Shown: positions 33,078 to 40,347 of the stretch, in pieces
How positions within the stretch are numbered: position 1 is the first letter of the stretch
Layout of the letters: every line of letters begins with the position of its first letter
From: Candidatus Kryptoniota bacterium
Lineage (GTDB): Bacteria; Bacteroidota; Ignavibacteria; Kryptoniales; JAKASW01
DNA: 42,297 bases
Reading direction: 5' to 3'
NCBI GenBank assembly: GCA_024641705.1
Contig: JAHECO010000032.1
Span: 1-42,297, forward strand
The notes under the pieces: model-generated
Database searches by the model: none
Told to the model about the DNA's origin: nothing
Seen by the model: the letters and a program-made list of their open reading frames with translations, nothing else
Translations under genes and position numbers: made by a program

Positions 33078-34163
33078 ATGGATGGCAAGAAACACTGGCT
33101 TGAACATCCCGCCACGCAAAATTTTCTGATACCTATTCTTGCTGTAATACTGTCATTCGCCGTAGGGGCGATATTCATATTGATAGTGGGACAGAATCCG
33201 CTCGAAGTGTACTCCATTCTTTTCTCCCAGACGCTCGGTACATCGTATGGTGTGGGCCAACTCCTCTTCAAGACCACGCCCCTTATCTTTGCCGGGCTCT
33301 CGGTCGCCCTCTGCTTCAGGGCAGGCCTTTTCAATATCGGGGCGGAAGGCCAGCTCCAAATGGGGGCGTTCGTTACGGCGCTCGTTGGTATGTACACGTT
33401 CGGCGTTCCTGCCTTCCTTGAGGTGCCGCTGCTAATACTCGCCGGTATGGTAGGCGGCGGTGTGTGGGGATTCATACCTGGCTACTTGAAGGCGAAGACC
33501 GGCGCGCACGAGGTGATCAACACCATCATGCTAAACTTCGTCGCCGCCGCGCTCGTAAGCTACTTCGTGACAAATGTCTACAACGTCCCGGCAACGGTCC
33601 ACACTCCGCCGATCGCCCCGACCGGAAGACTTTCCCGCTTCGACACGGTCTTCGCAGGGTTCGCAGGGTCGCCCGTGAACTTCTCTATTCTCATCGCCTT
33701 GCTCGCCGCGTTGTTCGTGTGGTACTACATAGACAGGACGAGATACGGCTATGAGCTGCGCGTCGTCGGTCTCAATCCCAAAGCCGCCGAATACGGTGGC
33801 ATCAGCGTATCGAAGAACATTATCCTGAGTATGACAATCGGTGGCGCCATAGCCGGGCTTGTGGGAACAAACTTCGTCATGGGTTACAAGTACTACTTCG
33901 AGGAAGGATTTTCCACCGGGACAGGTTTTATGGGGATTGCGGTGGCGCTGCTCGGCAACAACAATCCGTTCGGCGTCATATTAGCAGCACTCCTCTTCGG
34001 CATGCTCGAATATGGAGGGCTTGTCATAAACACTATGGTTCCGAAAGAGCTGGTCAGCATACTTCAGGCAATCGTAATTATATTTGTTATTTCGTCCAAC
34101 AAGATCTTCAGGAGAATTCTCGTGAACTTCCTGAAGAAGAGGACCCTCAGCATAAATGATTAG
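33078..34163 (+). CDS. Nucleoside ABC importer permease 1 (YufP-like)
   Basis: 361 residues, about ten helices, of the BPD_transp_2 family. The region GLSVALCFRAGLFNIGAEGQLQMGA is the conserved core that contacts the ATPase (split across helices 3-4), and VVGLNPKAAEYGGISV is the family EAA-like loop. It forms a heterodimeric channel with the next permease. The stop overlaps the next gene by 8 nt. Coupling and order match nucleoside importers of the yufNOPQ type. Confidence 0.9.
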   Translation: MDGKKHWLEHPATQNFLIPILAVILSFAVGAIFILIVGQNPLEVYSILFSQTLGTSYGVGQLLFKTTPLIFAGLSVALCFRAGLFNIGAEGQLQMGAFVTALVGMYTFGVPAFLEVPLLILAGMVGGGVWGFIPGYLKAKTGAHEVINTIMLNFVAAALVSYFVTNVYNVPATVHTPPIAPTGRLSRFDTVFAGFAGSPVNFSILIALLAALFVWYYIDRTRYGYELRVVGLNPKAAEYGGISVSKNIILSMTIGGAIAGLVGTNFVMGYKYYFEEGFSTGTGFMGIAVALLGNNNPFGVILAALLFGMLEYGGLVINTMVPKELVSILQAIVIIFVISSNKIFRRILVNFLKKRTLSIND

Positions 34164-35070
34164 CCAGATTTTCTCCCTCGCTTTCCTGGCACAAACGATA
34201 AGGATTACCGTCCCCTACTCGCTTGCCTCCCTCGGCGGCGTATACAGCGAGAGGGGCGGCGTGGTGAACATAGCGCTCGAAGGAATCATACTTAACGGCG
34301 CTTTCTGTGCGACAGTGGGGACTTACTACACGGGGAGTGCTCTCTTCGGAGTGATCTGTGGCATCGCAGGCGGTTTGCTGACGGCTCTCATACACGCTGT
34401 CGTTTCGATACACATCAAGGCCGACCAGATCATATCTGGAATTGCCATCAACCTCTTCGCCGTCGGCATTACCAAGTTCGTGCTCGAAATACTCTTTCAC
34501 AGCTCCAGCAATTCGGACAGGATACCGGGACTTCCCCACATCCACCTGGGTTTCATTGAGAACCAGCCCGATGTCGCACGTCTCCTCGGCAACCCGCTCG
34601 TGCTGTTGACGATTATCATCGTAATAGCGAGTCAGTTCATCATTTTCAAAACCCGTTTCGGACTCCGATTGCGAGCAGTCGGCGAGAATCCGGAAGCCGC
34701 AGACACGGTCGGTATCAGCGTTACGTTGTACAGGTACTACGGCGTACTCATTAGCGGTGTCCTGGCCGGGCTTGCAGGTGCGTGGCTTGCCTTCGACCAG
34801 CATTCATTCACAGACGGCATGTCTGCCGGGCGAGGATACATCGCGCTGGCGGCGATGATAGTTGGTAAGTGGAACCCGCTCGGTGCCGCGGCTGCGTGTC
34901 TCCTCTTCGGTTTCGCAGAAAGCCTGCAGATACAACTCCAGGGTGCCGGTCTGCCGACGCAGTTCATCCAGATGATACCTTATGTCGCGACTATCATTGT
35001 GCTTGCGGGCTTCATCGGGAAGGCAGTGGCCCCGGGTGCGGACGGAGTCCCTTACGAGAAGGAGAAGTAG
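34156..35070 (+). CDS. Nucleoside ABC importer permease 2 (YufQ-like)
   Basis: 304 residues, about nine helices, BPD_transp_2 family. YSERGGVVNIALEG near residues 30-44 and VGENPEAADTVGISV are the conserved loops shared with permease 1. Its 8-nt overlap with the previous gene shows translational coupling. Its TAG stop also forms the start of a possible promoter for punA (35068-35095). Confidence 0.9.
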   Translation: MISQIFSLAFLAQTIRITVPYSLASLGGVYSERGGVVNIALEGIILNGAFCATVGTYYTGSALFGVICGIAGGLLTALIHAVVSIHIKADQIISGIAINLFAVGITKFVLEILFHSSSNSDRIPGLPHIHLGFIENQPDVARLLGNPLVLLTIIIVIASQFIIFKTRFGLRLRAVGENPEAADTVGISVTLYRYYGVLISGVLAGLAGAWLAFDQHSFTDGMSAGRGYIALAAMIVGKWNPLGAAAACLLFGFAESLQIQLQGAGLPTQFIQMIPYVATIIVLAGFIGKAVAPGADGVPYEKEK

Positions 35071-35122
35071 ACATTCGATGATCAACAATTATACTCCGTT
35101 CATGAGAGCCAACGCATTATGA
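35068..35122 (+). promoter_or_regulatory. Possible internal promoter and six-codon mini-ORF before punA
   Basis: TAGACA at 35068-35073 (overlapping the permease stop), a 16-bp spacer and TATACT at 35090-35095. Six bases further, +1 would be the A of ATG at 35102. That ATG opens a mini-ORF of six codons (Met-Arg-Ala-Asn-Ala-Leu) that stops at 35120-35122 and shares ATGA with the punA start. The arrangement may deliver ribosomes to punA, which has no proper ribosome site. Unproven. Confidence 0.35.
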
Positions 35123-35922
35123 TCAACCGACCGTTCCAGAAATCGGCCGACTTCATCGCAAATCACTTCGGCAATACAAATCATGATGTTGCCATCGTAC
35201 TCGGAAGCGGACTCGGAGGGTTCACGAAGCACCTTGCGGAAAAGAAGGTGCTGCCGACGAGCAGCATACCGGACTACCCCCGCTCGACCGTGGTCGGGCA
35301 CGACGGCGAGATCGTCAGCGCGGCTGTTGAAGGCAGAAGAGTGCTCGTTTTCAGCGGCCGGTCGCACTACTATGAGTCGGCGTCCACCGTCAATGCCGCC
35401 GTGACGGCAATCGTCTCCGATTCGCTAGGTATCAAGCGGCTCGTCCTCACAAACGCCGCCGGTATCCTCAACGAGGCTTTTTATCCCGGTGACCTCATGC
35501 TCATCAAAGACCAGATAAACCTGACCTTCCGCAACATCCTCGCGGATCTGGAGTCTCCCGTTACAAACCTTCACCCCGTCTACAGCGAAGAACTTGCTTC
35601 CCTCGCCTTCTCAGCCGCAGAGAAATCCTCCGTCAATTTAAGAAGCGGTGTCTATGTTGGCCTTACCGGCCCTTCGTACGAGACGCCTGCTGAGGTGAAA
35701 GTTTACAGGAATCTGGGAGGAGATGCGGTGGGAATGTCTACCGTACAGGAGGCAATTTACGCGCGTGCTGCCGGGATGCAGGTGTTAGGAATAAGCTGCC
35801 TCACGAATTACAGCACAGGGATTACTTCGGAGAAGTTGTCTCATGCGGAAGTGACAGATATAGGCGCGCAAGTCGACGAGAAATTTTCGAGGCTGCTTAC
35901 AAATCTTATCGGGCTTCTTTAG
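35119..35922 (+). CDS. punA: Purine nucleoside phosphorylase (trimeric PNP type)
   Basis: 267 residues. Cleaves guanosine/inosine-type nucleosides with phosphate to base and ribose-1-phosphate. Motifs are GSGLGGF (phosphate site), GRSHYYE, LTNAAGILN, GPSYETPAE and DAVGMSTVQE, plus NYSTGI...SHAEV near the C-terminus, the purine-binding Asn/His region. The length fits the 29-kDa trimeric class. It closes the nucleoside module. The start ATG is at the end of a mini-ORF and has no Shine-Dalgarno of its own. It converges on the cytochrome c gene 55 bp away. Confidence 0.93.
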   Translation: MINRPFQKSADFIANHFGNTNHDVAIVLGSGLGGFTKHLAEKKVLPTSSIPDYPRSTVVGHDGEIVSAAVEGRRVLVFSGRSHYYESASTVNAAVTAIVSDSLGIKRLVLTNAAGILNEAFYPGDLMLIKDQINLTFRNILADLESPVTNLHPVYSEELASLAFSAAEKSSVNLRSGVYVGLTGPSYETPAEVKVYRNLGGDAVGMSTVQEAIYARAAGMQVLGISCLTNYSTGITSEKLSHAEVTDIGAQVDEKFSRLLTNLIGLL

Positions 35923-35977
35923 CCCCCCACAGCATCTTCGACTCGTTTGACACGGGAACTCGAATCCGCGTCCGGCC

Positions 35978-37393
35978 TTACTGGACTACTTTCGCCTCAC
36001 CCTTTTTCGCAGCGGCGAGATAAACTCCCATGATGTAGTTGGCCACATTCTTGACCTCCTGAGGCTTTAGACCCTGATTCGGCATGGGTGGGTAGCCGGG
36101 CACCGCAGAGTACGGGTTGTTGATGAAGTCCTCAAGCGAATCCATCTTCCCGACAAAATGGGGCAGCGTCTGGAAGTATGGAGGGCCGACAAGCTTCCGA
36201 TCGAACCTGTGACAGGCACTGCAACGGGCATTGTAGATGTCTTCCCCGCTCATCACGGGCTGTGCCTTGTTCGGGTTCAATGAAGCCAGCATCGCTTCGT
36301 ATGCCACCCCAAGGTGCTGATCCTGAACACGCGTCGCATAGTTGAACGCAATCTCGTCTTTCATCGCCCACACGAAAACCAGGAGGATCACGCCCACAAA
36401 GGCAAAAGTGCCGAAGTTGGCGCGTGAATCTCTCAACATCGAGTAGAACACGATGAGTATCATCAGGGCGATGAACAATCCGATTCCTGCGATGCCGAAT
36501 GTCGCATTCGACACGCCAGTGAGCGGCAGGTTCTGAATTTCGAAGAATAGAAGAATCGGCTCGAGTGCCACGGCAACAATGCCGACCGGGAGAACGTACC
36601 CTTTGACGAATTTGCGGTACGAGTCTTCGGTTTTGACTGCTATTCCTCCCTCAAACTTGAAGAAGAAGAACAGCACCGCTGCGCTGGTGATAACGAGAGC
36701 TGCGACGACATAGTTAAGGAGACTCCAGAAAGTCGATCCGGAAAAGAGAACCGTGAGAAACGACGAGTCGGCCCATCTGCCGGAGCTGAAGGAGAGCCTC
36801 ACCGTTCCGACATAGACCCACGTAGCAAGCCAGAGGATGATTGCGCCGCGCCTGCCCGCAGTCCGCTTGGTGGAGGCGGCGCTTCTCTCGAAAGACTCGA
36901 TATCCGCTGCAACATCGCTGTTCACATCTGCCGACCTCGCAGTCGCCAGACGCCGGAAGGTGCTGTATATCGAATCGAAGTGGAACGACCTTTTGTAATA
37001 GTATACCGAGAACAACCCGGCGAAGTAAAGGAGTGCGGCGATTGTCAGGTAAGTTGTGATTCCCAGGCCCATTCCTTTGAGGAGCTGCGCGTAGATCAGA
37101 ACCGCAGTGACCAGAGGAAGAAAGGCAAGCGCGGCAATCACTCCCTTGCCGGGCGCGGCAAGGTCAGCAAGGTCCCTGGCGAACCTGAGAAAATGTGCCG
37201 CTCGCCCCGTGTCGCCTTCCTTCCGCGTCCCTTCTCTCTTCCCCAGCACGTTCAACACGGCCGAGAACGTCGACGCTATGAGCGCTATGCTAGAGTAAGT
37301 CACGAACATTATCGTGACGACCACGAGGAGATACTTCAGGAGCGCCAGATGTTCAGTCGATTCCGGAATTGCCAGTCTGCTGAGAAAATTCAT
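35978..37393 (-). CDS. Eight-helix membrane protein with C-terminal cytochrome c
   Basis: 471 residues. About eight hydrophobic helices (roughly 21-45, 84-104, 112-132, 183-203, 211-245, 265-285, 298-318 and 328-345) precede a periplasmic cytochrome c domain. The heme site is CSACH at 391-395, with GPP at 403-405, and the likely Met ligand is M437 in YPPMPNQGL. The membrane part is not a family I recognise. As the last gene of the oxidase operon it probably feeds electrons to CuA or links the oxidase to cytochrome bc; that is inference. It is much larger than ordinary membrane-anchored cytochromes c. A 182-bp gap separates it from cyoE. Confidence 0.72.
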   Translation of the reverse strand: MNFLSRLAIPESTEHLALLKYLLVVVTIMFVTYSSIALIASTFSAVLNVLGKREGTRKEGDTGRAAHFLRFARDLADLAAPGKGVIAALAFLPLVTAVLIYAQLLKGMGLGITTYLTIAALLYFAGLFSVYYYKRSFHFDSIYSTFRRLATARSADVNSDVAADIESFERSAASTKRTAGRRGAIILWLATWVYVGTVRLSFSSGRWADSSFLTVLFSGSTFWSLLNYVVAALVITSAAVLFFFFKFEGGIAVKTEDSYRKFVKGYVLPVGIVAVALEPILLFFEIQNLPLTGVSNATFGIAGIGLFIALMILIVFYSMLRDSRANFGTFAFVGVILLVFVWAMKDEIAFNYATRVQDQHLGVAYEAMLASLNPNKAQPVMSGEDIYNARCSACHRFDRKLVGPPYFQTLPHFVGKMDSLEDFINNPYSAVPGYPPMPNQGLKPQEVKNVANYIMGVYLAAAKKGEAKVVQ

Positions 37394-37575
37394 TTACGCC
37401 ATTCCTCCAATGATAGGATACAGATGAAGTTCTACGATGCCTGGGTATTCAACCGCAGATCTCCGGGCAGAAAAGCGAATCTCGCCAAGAGCTTGTTGAC
37501 GACTCTTCTCCGTCTGCTTCGGCCGCGCGCCATATCTCGTCTTCAAACGAACTCGTCTTTTGTGCTCGAACCGGC

Positions 37576-38517
37576 TCAAAAGACCCTCCAGGGCAAGCTC
37601 AGGACTTTGTCTACCATGACGGCCAGTGTGACCGCCAGGACGTAGATATTGATCTTCATGAACGCCGATTTGTTGGTGCGCTTGTCCGCTCTGCCTGGGA
37701 TGATTTTGTACGTCCCGACTGCAAGCCAGACTCCCAGGGCGGCGATCGCGATCTGAGTCGGCAAGTTGTTTACGATTCCTGTGGTGATGAAGAATACGGA
37801 GCTGAGAACCAGTACAATCATCCAGATGAAAGTCAGCACAGCAAGGGTTGTCTCGCCGAAGTACATCCTAAGCGTGGGAAAATTTGCGCGCTCATAATCG
37901 GCGCTGTACATGTCCATGAGAAGCCAGAAGTGAGGGATCTGCCATATAAAGAAGAAAGCGGTGACAGCAATCAGCCGCGGATCTAGGACATATCCACCTG
38001 CCGCCGCCCAACCCGCCATAACCGGGAGCGAGCCGACGAAAGAGCCTGGAATTACCGCAAATGCGGTGACCCTCTTCAGCGGTGTGTATATCCCGTTGTA
38101 CCACACGAAAGCCATCAGCGAGAGCACGAGTGCGAGCAATCCGCCCGTCAAGTAAACCGTTATGCCACCGGTAATTATCAGTCCCAGAACAAGCGCCATA
38201 GCGGCGCTGGGGGCAATGGCCCCGGAAGGGAGCGGACGTTTCATCGTCCGGTGCATCAAAGAGTCTGTCTCCCATTCCTGGTAATGGTTGAGGACAGCCG
38301 ATCCGCATGACAGAAGAAATATTCCTGCCACCGGAAGGAGCATGTCGGCTGAGATGTCCCTGGCGGCGAGTATGTACCCGAATGCCGCGGACATTCCGAC
38401 GAAAAAGGTGATCCTTATCTTGACCAGCTCGAGAAGGCTGTTCAGCAGTTCGCCGTGACGCGATCCGGCAACCGCCGTCGCGACGCCGTCGACCGGCTTC
38501 ACGTCAAACCGGTGCAT
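37576..38517 (-). CDS. cyoE: Heme O synthase (protoheme IX farnesyltransferase)
   Basis: About 313 residues from ATG 38517, typical length; about nine helices. It adds farnesyl to heme b for the oxidase. The polyprenyl-diphosphate motif reads NHYQEWETDSLMHRTMKRPLP (20 or so residues), with E where most homologues have the first Asp of the N...D...D pattern. Second-half motif YIPLKRVTAF-type sequence is present. The start is uncertain: GTGs at 38535 and 38562 are alternatives, the latter just after the coxB stop. Longer upstream readings run into coxB in another frame and are not credible. Confidence 0.88.
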   Translation of the reverse strand: MHRFDVKPVDGVATAVAGSRHGELLNSLLELVKIRITFFVGMSAAFGYILAARDISADMLLPVAGIFLLSCGSAVLNHYQEWETDSLMHRTMKRPLPSGAIAPSAAMALVLGLIITGGITVYLTGGLLALVLSLMAFVWYNGIYTPLKRVTAFAVIPGSFVGSLPVMAGWAAAGGYVLDPRLIAVTAFFFIWQIPHFWLLMDMYSADYERANFPTLRMYFGETTLAVLTFIWMIVLVLSSVFFITTGIVNNLPTQIAIAALGVWLAVGTYKIIPGRADKRTNKSAFMKINIYVLAVTLAVMVDKVLSLPWRVF

Positions 38518-38564
38518 TGGATCGATCGCGGTCACACGTTCTCTCGTATCCAACTTGCGCACTC

Positions 38565-39230
38565 TCAGAGACCCGCCCTTTCGGTTTTCACCTGCGAGGA
38601 ATCCGGCAGTGCGAGAGTATCTTTCACGCCGCTGTTCACCCAGGCGAGGAACTTGTCCGGAGGTTCGACTATCACTCTTGTGTACATGAGCGCGTGGTGC
38701 AGGCCGCAGTACTTGCTGCATGTCAGCTCGAAATTACCGAGGTTCTCCGGGTAGAGGACGAGGTAAGTCACCCTGTCGGGGAGCACATCCTGCTTCTCGC
38801 GGAAATCGGGAAGAAAGAATCCGTGTATCACGTCGAGCGAAGTCATCAGAAACTTTATAGGCTGCCCCTGCGGAAGATATAGCGTGTCCGCCTGCTTGCC
38901 GTTCTCGTACTGGAACTGCCAGTTCCATTGTCTCGCGGTCACCTTGACGGTCATAGCATTTTTCGGGACGATGCGGGTCTGAATATACCCTTTCCATCCT
39001 ATGTAAAACATATACAGCACAAGGAGCACCGGGATGACGGTCCAGATTATCTCGAGAGGCACATTGCCGTGAATACTTACCGCTTTGGGGTGCCGTTTCT
39101 TGTTATACTTGAATACAAAAAGGAGCATCGCACCGATTACTAAAGCGAAGAGGATGAGATCCGTACCGACAATGAATCTCATTACATCGTCAACGGCCTT
39201 TGCTTCGTTTTGTGGACCTGGCAACAACAT
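38565..39230 (-). CDS. coxB: Cytochrome c oxidase subunit II
   Basis: 221 residues. Two N-terminal helices (about 19-40 and 60-80) and a cupredoxin domain with the binuclear CuA site. Ligands are H136 (DVIHGF), C171, C175, H179 and M182. The position of the usual CuA Glu is K173 (CSKYCG), an uncommon change; that residue binds through its backbone, so CuA may still form. WQFQYENG is the aromatic electron-entry patch. It has no fused cytochrome c, unlike caa3 subunit II. AGGTGAGGT precedes the ATG, and it follows subunit IV by 9 bp. Confidence 0.93.
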   Translation of the reverse strand: MLLPGPQNEAKAVDDVMRFIVGTDLILFALVIGAMLLFVFKYNKKRHPKAVSIHGNVPLEIIWTVIPVLLVLYMFYIGWKGYIQTRIVPKNAMTVKVTARQWNWQFQYENGKQADTLYLPQGQPIKFLMTSLDVIHGFFLPDFREKQDVLPDRVTYLVLYPENLGNFELTCSKYCGLHHALMYTRVIVEPPDKFLAWVNSGVKDTLALPDSSQVKTERAGL

Positions 39231-39239
39231 TTTTTTACC

Positions 39240-39575
39240 TCACCTTCTGAAATACACGTCTGCGAACGTCAGGGTAAAGATCACTATGAGCGTGAATCCC
39301 GCTATGCTGAGAAAGATTTTGAAAATGAAATCCTCGAATTTTATATGCATGAAAATGTTCACAACCAGCGAGGCTTTCGTCAAAGCTATCACGAGCGCGA
39401 CCACGACGGTGAAGGCGGCCAGATTCACTCCGGAGACAACCGCCGTGAGTGCCGTCAGTGCTATCAACGCGAGCCACACAAGTATGTAAGTTCCGTAACC
39501 GATAGGCTCCGCATGTTTGCTTTCCGCCGCGTGGTCGTGGGAGTAAGTCTGCACGTTTGTCTCTTGTGATTCCAT
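39240..39575 (-). CDS. Cytochrome c oxidase subunit IV (small prokaryotic type)
   Basis: 111 residues, with three hydrophobic helices after a His-rich, charged N-terminus (HDHAAESKHAEP). The core with NIFMHIKFED resembles the prokaryotic COX4 family that stabilises subunits I and III. It lies between coxC (10 bp upstream) and coxB (9 bp downstream). Confidence 0.85.
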   Translation of the reverse strand: MESQETNVQTYSHDHAAESKHAEPIGYGTYILVWLALIALTALTAVVSGVNLAAFTVVVALVIALTKASLVVNIFMHIKFEDFIFKIFLSIAGFTLIVIFTLTFADVYFRR

Positions 39576-39585
39576 CTCGCGAACC

Positions 39586-40233
39586 TCAGTTTATCAGATA
39601 GAATAGTGGGAAAAGGAAAATCCATATGATGTCGATCAGGTGCCAGTATAACCCGGCTGTTTCGAGCTTGATGTAGTCGTTCTGGTTGATGGTCCCGGTC
39701 AGGATAAACACAAGCATGAAGGTGAGGATGATCATCCCGACGATCACGTGGACCGCATGGAGCCCGGTCATCGTGTAGTAAAGTCCCCAGAACAGGATCT
39801 CTCCGTCGCTCATGTTGAGAAGCGCGGGGGAACCGGGATAAAGCCCTTCCCTGATCTCGGAAGTCCATTCGAAATATTTGATCCCGAGGAAGATCAAGCC
39901 GAGAAGGATCGTGCCCGCAAGAAACGTTACAGCCAGCCACTTCTTCCCTCTCTGCATCGCGCCTATCGACAACACCATCGTGAGGCTGCTGGTCAGCAGA
40001 ACCATCGTGTTTATCGTTCCGAAGAGCGTATGCGTCTCCAGCCCGGCGTTGTGGAACTGTACCGGATGGAAGTATCGATACGTCGCGTAAACCAGGAACA
40101 ATCCGGCGAAGAGAAGCAGCTCCGTGAACAGAAAGAGCCACATCCCCAGCTTCGCACCCTGAACATCCCTGTGCTTGTGCACGTCGTGACCGTGACTTAA
40201 AGTTTCAGACTTCGACCCTACAATCTCACTCAC
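39586..40233 (-). CDS. coxC: Cytochrome c oxidase subunit III
   Basis: 215 residues, about five helices. Core motifs are GMWLFLFTELLLFAGLF, YYTMTGLHAVHVIVG with paired His, and the C-terminal GLYWHLIDIIWIFLFPLFYL. It begins at GTG 40233, preceded by GGAGA seven bases upstream. The N-terminus is short and His-rich, and there are five rather than seven helices, as in caa3-type oxidases. It follows coxA after a 114-bp gap containing an 8-bp tandem repeat. Confidence 0.93.
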   Translation of the reverse strand: MSEIVGSKSETLSHGHDVHKHRDVQGAKLGMWLFLFTELLLFAGLFLVYATYRYFHPVQFHNAGLETHTLFGTINTMVLLTSSLTMVLSIGAMQRGKKWLAVTFLAGTILLGLIFLGIKYFEWTSEIREGLYPGSPALLNMSDGEILFWGLYYTMTGLHAVHVIVGMIILTFMLVFILTGTINQNDYIKLETAGLYWHLIDIIWIFLFPLFYLIN

Positions 40234-40297
40234 TTTTATGTCTCCAAGTCTTAGTTACTTCTTGAGGTACAACCTTCGGGCATCCGAACATTCGTCT

Positions 40298-40345
40298 TTC
40301 CAATTTCCCATCATTCCAATGTTCCATTACTCCAGCATTCCCTCT
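40298..40345. repeat. Degenerate 8-bp tandem repeat, six units
   Basis: Units start at 40298, 40306, 40314, 40322, 40330 and 40338 with consensus TTCCAnnn (for example TTCCAATT, TTCCAATG, TTCCATTA); two units end in CCC or begin with C. It ends 3 bp before the coxA stop region at 40348. No function is evident. Confidence 0.6.
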
Positions 40346-40347
40346 TT

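Noticed and set aside
37394-37579. Minus-strand 61-codon frame filling the gap between cyoE and the cytochrome c gene, starting TTG inside the cyoE stop and ending next to the next ATG
   Set aside because: The fit to the gap is neat, but the translation is strongly Arg/Lys-rich without any domain pattern, and no ribosome site is seen. Coding seems unlikely without conservation evidence.
38518-38721. Upstream extension of cyoE to 38721
   Set aside because: It would overlap coxB by more than 150 bp in another frame and encodes a basic stretch with no helix or motif.
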